A stretch of DNA of 64,000 nucleotides from Rhodopirellula baltica. Lineage in GTDB: Bacteria > Planctomycetota > Planctomycetia > Pirellulales > Pirellulaceae. Within the stretch, counting starts at the first letter, position 1; every line of letters starts with the position of its first letter. Shown piece by piece: positions 18,020 to 28,162 of this stretch. Below the pieces are notes generated by a model that was not told where the DNA came from, ran no database searches, and saw only the letters and a list, made by a program, of their open reading frames with translations. A program made the translations under genes and the position numbers. The stretch is taken from positions 62,001 through 126,000 of the forward strand of contig PPHI01000024.1 of NCBI GenBank assembly GCA_002901265.1, written 5' to 3'.

Positions 18020-18868
18020 ATGAAGACCGAAGGCCCTTTGGAAACGTTGGATGATTGGGAAGACGACTTGGCCGCACGCTATCCTGCGGGAGGCAAGGCG
18101 ACTGAAGAGTTTCGAGATTACAGCGAACAAACACGCCCCGGCGTTCGCGAGTTTTATCGTCAAAACCACCGCTTTCAAACCTATGACTTTGTCACGCAAA
18201 AGCGGAAAGAGTTCTTAGGCCTCAACCGCCGCAAGATGACGGTCTGGCAAGCGATGGAGTTCTTGAATCAGTTGGTTGACGAAAGCGATCCAGATACGGA
18301 CCTTTCGCAAATCGAACACTTGATGCAAACCGCTGAAGGGATTCGTGCCGATGGGCATCCACGCTGGATGATCCTGACGGGGTTGATTCATGACTTGGGC
18401 AAGATCCTGTGCCTGTTCAATGAGCCACAATGGGCGGTGGTCGGCGATACGTTCCCTGTTGGATGTCAGTTTTCTGATCGAATCGTGCTTTCCGAGTTCT
18501 TTGCCGACAACCCCGATTCGAATGACCCACGCTACAACACCAAGTATGGCGTCTATGAACCCAATGTCGGTTTGGATCGGGTGCTGTTGTCTTGGGGGCA
18601 TGACGAATACCTGTATCACGTCGTCAAGGATTACTTGCCCGAGGAAGCCTTGTACATGATCCGGTATCACTCGTTCTATCCACAGCATCGCGAATCGGCC
18701 TACGATCACTTGTTAAGCAATCATGACCAGCGGATGTTCCGGTGGGTCAACAAGTTCAACCCGTATGATCTTTACACCAAGAGTGATCAACGTCCCGACG
18801 TCAACGCGCTGAAGCCCTACTACATGGAACTCATCAACGAATTCCTACCGGGGGAACTGAATTGGTAG
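18020..18868 (+). CDS. myo-Inositol oxygenase
   Basis: Predicted 282-residue cytosolic mixed-valent di-iron oxygenase that splits myo-inositol to D-glucuronate. It resembles the animal and plant enzyme along its full length. All six iron-ligand positions known from the mammalian enzyme are visible: His in QIEHLMQTAE, His-Asp in GLIHDLGK, His in SWGHDEYLY, His in IRYHSFYPQH and Asp in FNPYDLYTKSD. Other family blocks include WAVVGDTFPVGC and LPEEALYMIRYHSF. ATG 18020 was chosen; a TTG three codons upstream (18011) is possible. It stands alone, but sugar-acid enzymes (YjhG-type dehydratase, aldehyde dehydrogenase) lie 5-9 kb away and could act in related catabolism. The eukaryote-like similarity is unusual for bacteria but known in scattered lineages. 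Confidence 0.92.
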   Translation: MKTEGPLETLDDWEDDLAARYPAGGKATEEFRDYSEQTRPGVREFYRQNHRFQTYDFVTQKRKEFLGLNRRKMTVWQAMEFLNQLVDESDPDTDLSQIEHLMQTAEGIRADGHPRWMILTGLIHDLGKILCLFNEPQWAVVGDTFPVGCQFSDRIVLSEFFADNPDSNDPRYNTKYGVYEPNVGLDRVLLSWGHDEYLYHVVKDYLPEEALYMIRYHSFYPQHRESAYDHLLSNHDQRMFRWVNKFNPYDLYTKSDQRPDVNALKPYYMELINEFLPGELNW

Positions 18869-18966
18869 GACCGTCCTGTCTCTAAGTGGCCTGCTGATCC
18901 GTGAATGCAGCCGAAGAAAACGCTACGTTCGCGGAGCGAAAGGCGAGATTGGAAAATCAACTTCTG

Positions 18967-19746
18967 CTAAGGCAGTTGAAACAATTTCTTTGCGTTCTCT
19001 GTCGTGATTTCAGCCAACTGTTCTGGCGCGATTCCGCGAGCCTGCGCGAGGCACCGTAGTGTGTGCTCCACACGTGCCGGTTCGTTGGGGCGCTTGCCAC
19101 GCAGCGGTTCGGGGCTGAGGTATGGCGAATCGGTTTCGATCAGCAGTCGGTCCAGTGGGACCTTTTTGGCCACTTCGCGAAGGTCATCGCTTTTCTTGAA
19201 TGTCACCATTCCGGCAAAGCTGATGTGCAGCCCGTGGTCGAGGCACTTGACCGCGTTGTCCCAATCGCCCGTGTAGGAGTGCATGATACCCGGCGGCACG
19301 GTGCTTTGACGGTCCAGCTGAGCAACGATCAGGTCGATGCTTTCGCGCATGTGGATGACCATCGGCAACGAAGTTTGTCGGCACAGTTCCATGTGCCGAT
19401 CAAAGAAGTCGTGTTGCATCTCGATCGGCGTGTCGTCCCAGTAGCAATCCAAGCCTGTTTCGCCAATCGCGCGCACGCCAGGATAGCCGGCGAGTTCTTC
19501 GATCACCGCAAAGTCATCTGGCTTGGATTCGGCAATCGAGTTCGGTTGAATGCCGACAGCGGCAAACAGAAAGCCTGGGTATTCGGCGGCGAGGTCACAC
19601 GCACGACGACTGGTTTCGGCATCGATGCCGATCACCATAATGCCTTCGACACCCGCGTCGCGGGCACGCTGGACGACGTCCTGAACCGAATCATCGAAGG
19701 CGTCTGTGTTCAGGTGCGCGTGGGTGTCAAACAGTCGTAGCGTCAT
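18967..19746 (-). CDS. tatD: TatD-family metal-dependent deoxyribonuclease
   Basis: Predicted 259-residue cytosolic TIM-barrel metallohydrolase. The N-terminal FDTHAHL supplies the HxH metal pair; AIGETGLDCYWD carries the conserved Glu, VIHMRES and IMHSYTG further His ligands, and LIETDSPYLSPEP the terminal Asp. These are the TatD signatures in the usual order and the length is normal (about 260). Family members are 3'-5' DNA exonucleases active in repair or DNA fragmentation. The frame is open upstream, but ATG 19746 starts the family fold exactly and shares one base with the stop of cdsA (TGATG), implying translational coupling to that gene. Confidence 0.9.
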   Translation of the reverse strand: MTLRLFDTHAHLNTDAFDDSVQDVVQRARDAGVEGIMVIGIDAETSRRACDLAAEYPGFLFAAVGIQPNSIAESKPDDFAVIEELAGYPGVRAIGETGLDCYWDDTPIEMQHDFFDRHMELCRQTSLPMVIHMRESIDLIVAQLDRQSTVPPGIMHSYTGDWDNAVKCLDHGLHISFAGMVTFKKSDDLREVAKKVPLDRLLIETDSPYLSPEPLRGKRPNEPARVEHTLRCLAQARGIAPEQLAEITTENAKKLFQLP

Positions 19747-20828
19747 CAAGCTGAGAAGAAATATCGAGTCAGGTGATAAAAGACGGGTGCGGCAAAGCAA
19801 ACGCTGTCGATCTGGTCCAGCACGCCGGCGTGCCCTTGAACGAGGGTGCCGGTATCGGTCACGCCACGGTCGCGCTTGATCGCACTCATCGTCATTGCCC
19901 CGCCACAAGCCATCACTGTTACGACGGCGGCCAATACACCTGCTTCCCAGGGGTAAAACGGCGTGGCCCAATACAGTGACGCGGCGATCAATCCGGTTGT
20001 CACCATTGAACCCAAGACGCCTTCCCAGGTTCGCGAGCCGTTGATTCGCTCGGCGATCACATGCTTTCCGGCAAGTTTGCTCCAGCCGCGTTCCAGCACT
20101 GATGCGAGTTGTGCGATCACTACCAAGAAAATTAGCAAGCTGACATTGCTGCCGGTCCACTTTTCACCGCCGGTCCGGACCAAGTCCAAGTCCAACAGTG
20201 CGGGCGCGTAACTTAATGCGTAAACGCAGATCAACAGGCCTGCCTGGATCTTTGCACTGCGTTCGAGAAACCGTTTGTAATCACCGGCAATTGCGGCACG
20301 AGCAGGAATGAACAGACTCGCGTATACCGGAATCATAATGCTGTAGAGGCCGTAGTAATCGTTCTGGGGAACGAAACTGGGCGGGTGGCTGCCGAAAGCA
20401 ATCAGGGTGTATTGCAGCGGCGTAAAGATGAAGAACACCCAGAACAGCGTCCGGTGATCACCACGTCGCGTTGGCGTCATGGTGATAAATTCGCGTAGTG
20501 CCCAAAACGAGACGAGGCCAAAGAGGACGACCACGCCAATCCGTTGCAGCAAGAAACCGACGACAAAGATCGCCGTCATCAACCACCAAACTCGGAGCTT
20601 TTGGTTGAATCGCGAGACCAATGCCGCGTCAACGCCCATCGTCTCGCGACGGGCGAGCAAAAAACCAACGAGGGAGGCGATTCCAAGTGCGGTTAAAATC
20701 ACCGCGATCAAGATCAGCGAACGCGTGGTCAACCAAACACGCACCGCGGCGTCCGCCACCGAAGACATGTCTCCGTTTGTCGGCGCCGCCGCAGCACTTT
20801 GAATTAGCAAACCAAGTTTGTCGATCAT
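19746..20828 (-). CDS. cdsA: Phosphatidate cytidylyltransferase
   Basis: Predicted 360-residue multi-span inner-membrane enzyme that makes CDP-diacylglycerol from phosphatidate and CTP, the branch point of phospholipid synthesis. The C-terminal signature reads SAIKRDRGVTDTGTL followed by GHAGVLDQIDS, matching the family pattern S-x-x-KR-x4-KD-x8-GHGGxxDRxD with minor substitutions. About eight hydrophobic helices are visible. An N-terminal extension of about 40 residues (with SAAAAPTNGDMS) precedes the first helix. The stop overlaps the tatD start by one base. leuB lies 32 bases upstream on the same strand and may be part of the same transcript. Confidence 0.9.
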   Translation of the reverse strand: MIDKLGLLIQSAAAAPTNGDMSSVADAAVRVWLTTRSLILIAVILTALGIASLVGFLLARRETMGVDAALVSRFNQKLRVWWLMTAIFVVGFLLQRIGVVVLFGLVSFWALREFITMTPTRRGDHRTLFWVFFIFTPLQYTLIAFGSHPPSFVPQNDYYGLYSIMIPVYASLFIPARAAIAGDYKRFLERSAKIQAGLLICVYALSYAPALLDLDLVRTGGEKWTGSNVSLLIFLVVIAQLASVLERGWSKLAGKHVIAERINGSRTWEGVLGSMVTTGLIAASLYWATPFYPWEAGVLAAVVTVMACGGAMTMSAIKRDRGVTDTGTLVQGHAGVLDQIDSVCFAAPVFYHLTRYFFSA

Positions 20829-20860
20829 CTTGTTCCGTCCGAGTTGATCGGCCCCGCGCG

Positions 20861-21937
20861 TTACGACGCTTGAATGCGTTCCAGAACGGCGTCACCCATC
20901 GCTTCCGTTCCGATCGAATCGCCGCCACGCGCCAAATCAGCAGTACGCAATCCGGCCGCCAATACACCGCTGACCGCGGTTTCGATGGCTTTTGCTTCGC
21001 TTTCCAAGCCCAGCGAGTGACGCAGCAACATTGCACCAGCCAAAATCGTTGCCAACGGGTTCGCGATCCCTTTGCCGGCGATGTCGGGTGCCGAACCGTG
21101 GATCGGTTCATAAAGTCCAGGACCGTCGCTTCCCAGTGAAGCGCTTGGCAACATACCAAGTGATCCAGGCAGCATCGACGCTTCGTCGGTCAAGATGTCG
21201 CCGAACATGTTACCCGTCACGACAACGTCAAAGTCTTTCGGGCGATTGATCAAGTGCATCGCCATCGAGTCCACCAACACCACGTCATACTTGACGTCGG
21301 GGAACTCGGTTTCCATCACACGTGCAGCAACTTGACGCCACAGACGGCTGGGTTCCAAAACATTTGCCTTGTCGACGCTGGTCAGTTGCCCGCGACGACC
21401 TTGAGCCGCTTTGGCCGCCAAGCGGACGATCCGCTCGACTTCGCTGACCGAGTAAACCATCGCTTGCGAAGCTGACTCGTCTGCGCCGCTGCCGCTGCGC
21501 CCGGATGGACCAAAGTAAATGCCACCGGTCAGTTCACGCAGGAACAAGATATCGGTGCCTTCGATGATCTCGCGTTTCAGTGGCGACGAATCGACCAATT
21601 CGTCGTACAACTTGATCGGACGCAGGTTTGCGAACAGGCCCAGCTCCTTACGGATCTTCAACAAGCCGGCTTCGGGGCGTGTCTTAGCACTCGGGTCATC
21701 CCATTTCGGACCGCCAACGGCACCCAACAAAATCGCTTGCGAAGTGCGGCACGCATCGATCGTATCCTGTGGCAACGGATCACCGGTTTCGTCGATCGCG
21801 ATGCCGCCAATCAGATGCGACGAGAACTCGAAGTCGTGACCAAAAACGGTGGCTACCTTTTCCAGAACACGGTGGGCTTGAGCGGTAATCTCGGGGCCGA
21901 TGCCATCGCCCGGCAACAATACGATTGAAGCTTTCAA
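20861..21937 (-). CDS. leuB: 3-Isopropylmalate dehydrogenase
   Basis: Predicted 358-residue cytosolic enzyme of leucine biosynthesis, oxidising 3-isopropylmalate with NAD+. The N-terminal [11 protein letters not shown], substrate-binding arginines in [10 protein letters not shown] and [12 protein letters not shown], Mg-binding Asp in [14 protein letters not shown] and the NAD-binding [20 protein letters not shown] all match LeuB. Start choice: the frame is open upstream to 22192, but that extension lacks family similarity and no ATG occurs close to the fold. TTG 21937 gives the normal N-terminus and length; no clear Shine-Dalgarno sequence is visible. No other leu gene is nearby. Confidence 0.9.
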   Translation of the reverse strand: MKASIVLLPGDGIGPEITAQAHRVLEKVATVFGHDFEFSSHLIGGIAIDETGDPLPQDTIDACRTSQAILLGAVGGPKWDDPSAKTRPEAGLLKIRKELGLFANLRPIKLYDELVDSSPLKREIIEGTDILFLRELTGGIYFGPSGRSGSGADESASQAMVYSVSEVERIVRLAAKAAQGRRGQLTSVDKANVLEPSRLWRQVAARVMETEFPDVKYDVVLVDSMAMHLINRPKDFDVVVTGNMFGDILTDEASMLPGSLGMLPSASLGSDGPGLYEPIHGSAPDIAGKGIANPLATILAGAMLLRHSLGLESEAKAIETAVSGVLAAGLRTADLARGGDSIGTEAMGDAVLERIQAS

Positions 21938-22475
21938 GGTGGTTGCTTTGTGCGGTTGGGGAAGTTCGTTTGGGGGGCGTGCTGCTGTCGATCGAATGTC
22001 TTTTTGCTGGGGTGACGCAATAGGACGCGACAACTCGTACCGCGTGTCAACGAAAGCTTGAAGTTTCGGGGACGCGGTAATGCACGAGGAATCCGCTACT
22101 TTAACGCAGGAGTTCGCCTTTCCCCAGTGGTGCTTGCCAAGTTGTTCGCCCATGCGTTGCAAAAGTAATGTTGTTGTCGAATTGGCCACCACCCACTCTG
22201 TTTTTTCGGTAGCCCGGTTTTTCGATTGTCTGGGCTTTCCGGTTTGTCAGGGCCCGCCGAAAGGACGTCGTTATTTGCGGAATCTTCGCGGAGTTGTCAC
22301 CTCGGCACCGATGGTACAACCGCGATCGCCCGCAACATCGGCGCGACCTGCTGCCTTTCCATCGTCCGAGCGGTGAAGACGACCGATTTAAACGTCACTC
22401 GCTTGGCTGCGTTGCACGGTCACTTTAAACACACCCGTTGCCCCTCTTGGAATCCGCTAACCGGGACGCGTCGAA
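21938..22475. other. Divergent intergenic region, no gene recognised
   Basis: About 540 bases separate leuB (minus) from the glycosyltransferase (plus). The leuB frame stays open to 22192, but without LeuB-like sequence. I see no convincing gene, RNA or leader peptide with a leucine run. Promoters for both neighbours should lie here. Confidence 0.4.
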
Positions 22476-23773
22476 ATGATTTCTCATGACCCCTCCCCCA
22501 AAGCAGCCATGTGGGGAATGGCCCGTGCATCGACCTGGGGAACGCCCAAATCGTCGTGGGGGCAAACGCTGGAACCGATCGTCGTCCAGCCTTCCGCATC
22601 TCGCACCGCTTCGATCGCCGACGATTTTTCCGAAGTCGAGCAAGCGATCGATCAAGTCAAGGTGCTGCACCTCGTCAACGGCGAGCACTTTAGTGGCGCC
22701 GAACGTGTTCAGTCCCACCTCGGCCGCTGTTTGCCCGAGTGCGGCGTCCAGGCTGATTTCGTTTGTCTGAAGCCGGTAAATTCGCTGAAATCTTGCTGCA
22801 GCAGCACGGCAAATGGGGATGCTGTTACGAAGCACCCATGGCACACCGGTTGGATTGGCGTTGTGTTTGGAACATCCGCAAACTGATCCGACGTGAACAG
22901 TATCAACTGTTGCACGCCCACACGCCGCGCACCGCGATGATCGCGTCGATGGCGTCCTGTTTGACCGGCGTCCCCTGGGTCTATCACGTCCACAGTCCGG
23001 CGGCTCGCGATTCGGCCAATCCGATCGGAAACCGAATCAACTCGATCATCGAAAACGTTTCGCTGATCGGTTGCAGTCATCTGATCACCGTTTCGGAAAG
23101 CCTGCGTCTGGAATGCATGCGGCAAGGCGCCGACGAGTCGAACGTCACTGTCGTGCACAACGGCGTACCCGCGATCTGTCCGCCACGTGATCATCGGCCC
23201 GAGGTCGGTGGGACTTGGACGATCGGAATGGTTGCGTTGATGCGGCCGCGCAAAGGTTTGGAAATCGTTCTCGACGCGTTGTCAAAACTGCGTGACCAAG
23301 TCGACGTTCGGCTCCGTATCATCGGCCCTTTCGAAACGGCCGAATACGAAGAGGTGATCAACGACCAAATCGCTCATCTGCAAATCTCCAGTCTGATCGA
23401 ACGTGTTGGCTTTACCAACGATGTCCCCGCTGAACTCGCCAAGCTCGATGCGATGGTATTGCCAAGCCTTTACGGCGAAGGGTTGCCGATGGTCGTTTTG
23501 GAAGCGATGGCGGCTGGCGTTCCCGTGATCGCAACTCGCGTCGAAGGGACCCCCGAAGCGATCACCGACGGTATCGAAGGCTTGCTGGCCGAGCCGAAGG
23601 ATGCCGCATCGCTGGCAGCCAAAATCGAAGCCCTAGTGACCGGGCGGCACGACTGGGACCAGATGTCGAAAGCTGCATTCAAACGTCACGCGCGTGATTT
23701 CTCCGATCATGCGATGGCCGCCGGTACCGCGGCTGTTTATCGCAACGTGTTAAGTCAGAAACCGGCCAAGTAG
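22476..23773 (+). CDS. GT4-family glycosyltransferase, interrupted by a one-base frameshift
   Basis: The coding potential for one GT-B fold glycosyltransferase is split between two frames. The first frame (from ATG 22476) encodes an N-terminal extension and the start of the donor/acceptor fold (VLHLVNGEHFSGAERVQSHL, continuing to FVCLKP). The second frame carries the rest (GKFAEILLQQHGKW, later GMVALMRPRKGLE and the EX7E region GEGLPMVVLEAMAAGVPVIA with EGTPEAI). Adding one G within CCGG at 22773-22776 joins them into a 432-residue protein of normal GT4 length. GT4 enzymes transfer sugars from nucleotide sugars to lipids, polysaccharides or small acceptors; the substrate is unknown. As written the gene would not give a full product, but the clean repair suggests sequencing error. 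No polysaccharide locus surrounds it. Confidence 0.85.
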
Positions 23774-23779
23774 ACGAGT

Positions 23780-24018
23780 GCGTTTGGCCTTTGCCGGATT
23801 TTAGGTGGCTGGTTGAGGCAGTTGTGGCTGGTCAGGCGGGAGCCTGAAAGACAGTGTGTGACAAGGCGGGAGCCTTGTCACAAGTAAAATGAGGCAATTG
23901 CGTTTGGTCTTTGCAGTCAGCTTCTGCCGGTTTCAATGTGGCTGGTTGAGGCCGTTGTTGCTGGTCAGGCGGGAGCCTGGAAGACAGTGTGTGACAAGGC
24001 GGGAGCCTTGTCACAAGT
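23780..24018. repeat. Two tandem copies of a GGCGGGAGCC hairpin repeat
   Basis: Two units of roughly 105-120 bases (23780-23885 and 23900-24018) share most of their sequence. Each contains a small hairpin around TCAGGC-GGGA-GCCTGA-like sequence (23832-23847 in the first copy) and a perfect 11-base stem TGTGACAAGGC / GCCTTGTCACA with loop GGGA (23857-23882 and 23990-24015). The block lies between the convergent glycosyltransferase and YjhG-type dehydratase genes. It could act as a bidirectional terminator or mRNA 3'-end stabiliser, or be a mobile palindromic repeat. Confidence 0.75.
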
Positions 24019-24035
24019 GACAGTCAATGAATTCT

Positions 24036-26054
24036 TTAGTTGGGCTGTTTTGCAGACGCTGCCCGAGCTTCCATCCCGGCCCGCAGCGTTTCCACGATTT
24101 CGTCGACGTCGTACACGCAGCCACCCCATGCGCCGCCACCAACCTGTTGCAAGGCGGCCCACAAACGCGTGTCGTCGGGAATGTCTTTTTCGACGGCCAA
24201 CTGTGGATGCGGCGTTCTTTCGGCGAGCAGTTGTTCCGCCGGCGTTCCGTCTGCCGATTCGATCAGATTCACCGTGCCTTCGAGTGTTTGCCGATTGACT
24301 TCAATTGCGATCACGTCGCCATCGCGGACCTTGGCAATCGGGCCGCCCGCCAAAGCTTCCGGGCCAACGTGTCCGATACAAGCACCGGTGCTGACACCAG
24401 AGAACCTTGCATCGGTGATCAACGCGACGTGTTTGCCAAACGACAGGTACTTCAGCGCCGACGTGATCTGATACGTCTCTTCCATTCCGCATCCCAGTGG
24501 CCCGCGTCCGATCAGCACGATTACATCGCCTTCTTTGATCGGCGGTTCGGTTTGACCTTTGACCGCCGCGATTGCCGAACGCTCGCTCGTAAAGACTCTC
24601 GCTGGCCCGCGTTTGCGATAGACGTCGTCCTCGTCGATCACGGTCGGGTCGATCGAAGTTGCCTTGATCACCGAGCCTTCGGGACAGAGATTACCGAACG
24701 GAAAACAAACGGTCGGCGTCAGTCCTTTTGTGGCGACGTTGCTTGGCGGAACGATCACGTCATCGGGATCGACTCCGTCCGATTCGGCCAGCCGCTCACG
24801 ACAAAAACGGCGTCGATCGCTGTCTTGCCACTGATCCAAAATCTCGTTCCATGTCATCCCGGCGACTGTCTTCGCTTCACTGCGCAGCAGTCCCATTTCA
24901 CGGAGGTGCCAGGCGACTTCGGGGACACCGCCGGCCAAGAAGAACCGCACCGTTGGGTGACCGACGGGGCCGTTGGGCAAGCAGTCGACGAAACGCGGCA
25001 CCATGCGATTGACACGGCTGAACGCGTCCGCGTCGGGGCGTTTCAGTCCGGCGGCAGCCGCGATTGCGGGAATGTGTAACAACAGGTTCGTGCTGCCGCC
25101 GACGGCCGCATGGATCAACATCGCGTTGAACACCGAGTCGTCTGTCAGCACATCGGCGAGTGTCTGGCCGTTGGCAACCATTTGCATTGACGCATCGGCG
25201 GAGTCACGCGCCATTTGTGTCCAAATCGGTAGTCCGCTCGGTGCCAGTGCCGCGTGTGGAACCGTCATCCCAAGTGCTTCGGCGACGACTTGGCTGGTCG
25301 CCGCGGTGCCCAGGAACTGGCATCCGCCGCCGGGAGTTCCGCAAGCGCGGCAGCCTTCCAAAGACGCTTCTTCGAGAGACATCTCGCCACGTGTGTACCG
25401 CACGCCGATCGACTGGACTTTCCCGGTGTCTTCGCCGACGGTCGCGGGCAGCGTTACGCCACCGGGAACCAACACGCAGGCGAGGTCTTTGGTGCCCGCG
25501 AGTGCCATCATCATTGCGGGCAAGCCTTTGTCGCAGGTCGCAATCCCGATGACCCCTTTGCGCTGTGGAAGCGATCGGATCAGTCGTCGAAACACGATCG
25601 CCGCATCGTTGCGGTACGGTAGCGAATCGAACATGCCACGCGTGCCTTGGCTTCGTCCGTCACAGGGGTCGCTGCAGTAAGCGGCAAAGGGCACGGCTTT
25701 TTTGGTCGTCAGTTGTTCGGCGGCGGCACGAACGAGCAAGCCGATTTCCCAGTGCCCGGTGTGGTAACCCAGCGCAGTGGCGGTGCCGTCTTCATCGCGA
25801 AGTCCGCCTTGAGTGCTCAGGATCAAGTACTGATCGCCAAGTACACGTCGCGGGTCATATCCCATGCCAACGGATTGGGTCAGTCCGAATAAGTCACCGG
25901 ATGACCAAGATCGCAAGATCTCATCGGAGAGCGGCAACGAACCCGAAGGCCCCGGCGCGTGGGTGATCAGTTCGTCGGGGTTGTCAGGAGTCTGAAAGAA
26001 GGAGGGCACGTCAGCAATCACCAGGCGGGAAGATGGGAAAAAGGCAAACCTCAT
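24036..26054 (-). CDS. YjhG/YagF-type dehydratase (probable D-xylonate/sugar-acid dehydratase)
   Basis: Predicted member of the IlvD/Edd superfamily, about 672 residues. Sequence blocks match the YjhG/YagF subgroup rather than dihydroxy-acid dehydratase Ilv[103 protein letters not shown] and [10 protein letters not shown]. The Cys residues in DPCDG, ATCDKG and GGGCQ are the expected iron-sulfur ligands. E. coli YjhG and YagF dehydrate D-xylonate to 2-keto-3-deoxy-xylonate. Start is uncertain: ATG 26054 was taken; ATG 26081 and GTG 26021 are in frame, and similarity begins near the latter. The aldehyde dehydrogenase upstream on the same strand could supply a later oxidation step. Confidence 0.85.
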   Translation of the reverse strand: MRFAFFPSSRLVIADVPSFFQTPDNPDELITHAPGPSGSLPLSDEILRSWSSGDLFGLTQSVGMGYDPRRVLGDQYLILSTQGGLRDEDGTATALGYHTGHWEIGLLVRAAAEQLTTKKAVPFAAYCSDPCDGRSQGTRGMFDSLPYRNDAAIVFRRLIRSLPQRKGVIGIATCDKGLPAMMMALAGTKDLACVLVPGGVTLPATVGEDTGKVQSIGVRYTRGEMSLEEASLEGCRACGTPGGGCQFLGTAATSQVVAEALGMTVPHAALAPSGLPIWTQMARDSADASMQMVANGQTLADVLTDDSVFNAMLIHAAVGGSTNLLLHIPAIAAAAGLKRPDADAFSRVNRMVPRFVDCLPNGPVGHPTVRFFLAGGVPEVAWHLREMGLLRSEAKTVAGMTWNEILDQWQDSDRRRFCRERLAESDGVDPDDVIVPPSNVATKGLTPTVCFPFGNLCPEGSVIKATSIDPTVIDEDDVYRKRGPARVFTSERSAIAAVKGQTEPPIKEGDVIVLIGRGPLGCGMEETYQITSALKYLSFGKHVALITDARFSGVSTGACIGHVGPEALAGGPIAKVRDGDVIAIEVNRQTLEGTVNLIESADGTPAEQLLAERTPHPQLAVEKDIPDDTRLWAALQQVGGGAWGGCVYDVDEIVETLRAGMEARAASAKQPN

Positions 26055-26133
26055 TTTACCCACGCGAGCGGACGTTCCCAACCGGGGAAGAAGCAGCGGA
26101 AGTTGACGCGATGAGGGCGCTCACGGTTTTCGC

Positions 26134-26249
26134 TGGAGTCTAGCCTTTAGGCGATTCTCGTTGCCTGCGGAACGTTGCAGGTGCGATTGGGTCGAGGCAG
26201 CGATGCCGAACGATCGAACCCAAGGACTCATCGCTTCGTCCACTACGGG
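26134..26249 (+). repeat. 116-base dispersed repeat, copy 1
   Basis: First of three near-identical units in the window (others at 29820 and 29943), all in the same orientation. The unit starts GGAGTCTAGCC, contains an inverted pair AGCGATG (26199-26205) / CATCGCT (26229-26235), and ends TCCACTACGGG. It lies between the aldehyde dehydrogenase and dehydratase genes. It has no coding capacity. Confidence 0.8.
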
Positions 26250-26302
26250 AATGTTGAGATGGCTCTCGCCCGGATCGGGCGAGAGGCGGCAGGTGCTGCT
26301 GC

Positions 26303-27784
26303 TTAGAGTTTGACGGTGACGGTTTTGGATTCGGTGTAGGGCTTGAGTCCTTCTTCGCCGAGTTCTCTGCCGTAGCCGCTCATCTTGAATCCGCCGAACG
26401 GTGCGGCAGCGTCAAAGACGTCGTAGCAGTTCACCCAGACGGTTCCGGCTCGGACTCGCGCGGCGAAGTCGTGTGCGTTGGCGATGTCACGGGTCCACAC
26501 TGCGGCAGCCAATCCGTAGAACGTGTTGTTCGCTCGGCGGATCATGTCTTCTTTGTCGTCGAAGGTCAGCACGCTCATCACCGGGCCGAAGATCTCGTCC
26601 GTCGCGATCGACATGTCGTCGGTCACATTGTTGAAGATCGTTGGTTCGACAAAGTAACCTTGTTCGCCAACTCGGCTGCCACCGGCGACACAGTCGGCGC
26701 CTTCGTTTTTGCCTTTGTCGATGTAAGACATGATCTTGTCGAACTGCGCGCGGTCTACCTGTGGACCTTGGTCGGTGTCGGAGGCGAACGGGTCGCCGAC
26801 TTTGCGTTTCAGCGTGAGCGCGGTCAGCTTTTCAATGAACTCGTCGTGGCAGGATTTTTCGACGAACACGCGACTGCCTGCACAGCAGCACTGCCCTTGA
26901 TTGAGGAACAGTCCGATGTAGGCACCTTGGACGGCCGCGTCCATGTCGGCATCGGCGAAGACCACGTTGGGGCTTTTGCCGCCCAACTCAAATGTCAACC
27001 GTTTCAGCGTGTCGGCGGAATCGCGAGTGATGATTTGTGCGGTGCGATGCTCGCCCGTGAACGCGATCTTGTCGATCAGCGGGTGCTTCACACAAGCGGC
27101 GCCGGCGGTCGGTCCAAAGCCGGGAACGATATTGATCACGCCGTCTGGGAAGCCGACTTCTTTGGCGATCTGTGCCATCGCCAAACAGGTTAACGGCGTT
27201 TGTTCGGCAGGCTTCATCACCACGGTGCAGCCGGCGGCCAGCGCGGGGCCCCACTTCCAAGCGAGCATCAGCAGTGGGAAGTTCCAAGGGATAATCTGTC
27301 CGGCGACACCGATCGGTTCACGGCGGGTGTAGCACAAATAATTGCCGCGAATCGGAATCGTGCTGCCGTGAAGTTTGTCTGCGTAGCCTGCGTAATAGCG
27401 GATCGCGTCGATCGCCAGTGGCAGGTCGGCGGCCAAGCTGTCTTTCAGCGGCTTGCCGTTATCGAGCGTTTCCAGGGCGGCCAAGTAGTGAATGTCTTCT
27501 TCCATCCGGTCGGCCAGCTTATACAGCAATCGGCCGCGATCACGGGCATCCATCTTGGGCCAAGCACCGGTTTCGAAAGCGTGCCGGGCGGCTTTGGCTG
27601 CCGCATCGACGTCTGCCGCGTCGCCTTCGGCAATTTGTGCGATCTCCTGTTCGGTGGCGGGGTTGAAGGTCGCGAAGGTCTTGCCGCTGACAGCGGGAAC
27701 CCATTTGCCATCAATGAAGCATTCGGTGTGCTTGACGTCGACATCCGCAGCCGTCTTGGGCGCCTCGGGCAGCGTCGTACTCAT
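26303..27784 (-). CDS. NAD(P)-dependent aldehyde dehydrogenase
   Basis: Predicted 493-residue cytosolic aldehyde dehydrogenase, most like the ALDH1/2 class. Visible are the Asn of IPWNFPLLM, the Lys of [10 protein letters not shown], the general base Glu in FELGGKSPN, the nucleophile Cys in [14 protein letters not shown] and the C-terminal EIFGPVMSV and [20 protein letters not shown] 27784 is preceded by GAGG at good spacing. One oddity: the dinucleotide-binding turn that normally reads FTGSTxVG is FTGEHRTAQ here. The aldehyde substrate cannot be told from sequence; the sugar-acid dehydratase next to it suggests an aldehyde from pentose or uronate breakdown, such as 2-oxoglutarate semialdehyde, but this is inference. 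Confidence 0.88.
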   Translation of the reverse strand: MSTTLPEAPKTAADVDVKHTECFIDGKWVPAVSGKTFATFNPATEQEIAQIAEGDAADVDAAAKAARHAFETGAWPKMDARDRGRLLYKLADRMEEDIHYLAALETLDNGKPLKDSLAADLPLAIDAIRYYAGYADKLHGSTIPIRGNYLCYTRREPIGVAGQIIPWNFPLLMLAWKWGPALAAGCTVVMKPAEQTPLTCLAMAQIAKEVGFPDGVINIVPGFGPTAGAACVKHPLIDKIAFTGEHRTAQIITRDSADTLKRLTFELGGKSPNVVFADADMDAAVQGAYIGLFLNQGQCCCAGSRVFVEKSCHDEFIEKLTALTLKRKVGDPFASDTDQGPQVDRAQFDKIMSYIDKGKNEGADCVAGGSRVGEQGYFVEPTIFNNVTDDMSIATDEIFGPVMSVLTFDDKEDMIRRANNTFYGLAAAVWTRDIANAHDFAARVRAGTVWVNCYDVFDAAAPFGGFKMSGYGRELGEEGLKPYTESKTVTVKL

Positions 27785-28162
27785 ACGTAACCTCGTGATC
27801 ATGGGGAATCGGGGAATCTGTACTTTGTTGTACCCGATCGGAAAGCGGCCAGTGGAATCAGAGGGGTGAATCAGTGGGGGAAATCTGTCGAGCGGACGGG
27901 AGCGGAGATTGGCCGTAATCGTTCGAGGAGATTGCTAGAACTGCGAATGCTCTTGACGCGGCTTTGTCAATCGTCTTAGGGTGCTTCGAAGCATGGGTGA
28001 AGTCCCAAGGATACGGCCGATCGCTTGACGATGACTTTGGCGATAATGATTTCTGTCGCGAAAAGGCCGGTTCTGCCACGAAAGGCTGGCCCTGTGCTTT
28101 TGACATTGCCGATCACCATGGATGGTGTGCAAGTACAAATAGGAACGAAGAAGGCCGCAAGG
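27785..28162. other. Divergent intergenic region, no gene recognised
   Basis: About 380 bases between the divergent aldehyde dehydrogenase and Ser/Thr/Ala-rich lipoprotein genes. The lipoprotein frame is open back to 28025, but its added residues do not look like an export signal. No gene, RNA or clear repeat was seen. Confidence 0.35.

Noticed and set aside
23857-24015. CRISPR array
   Set aside because: Only two repeat units with related, non-unique spacer sequence and no cas genes; better explained as palindromic repeats.
24027-25680. Plus-strand frames of 235-350 codons
   Set aside because: Antisense to the YjhG-type dehydratase, which has full family similarity.
24036-26054. Dihydroxy-acid dehydratase (IlvD) as the function
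   Set aside because: The N-terminal APGPSG and [10 protein letters not shown] blocks, the MMMALAG and TRLWAALQ segments and the length fit YjhG/YagF, not IlvD.
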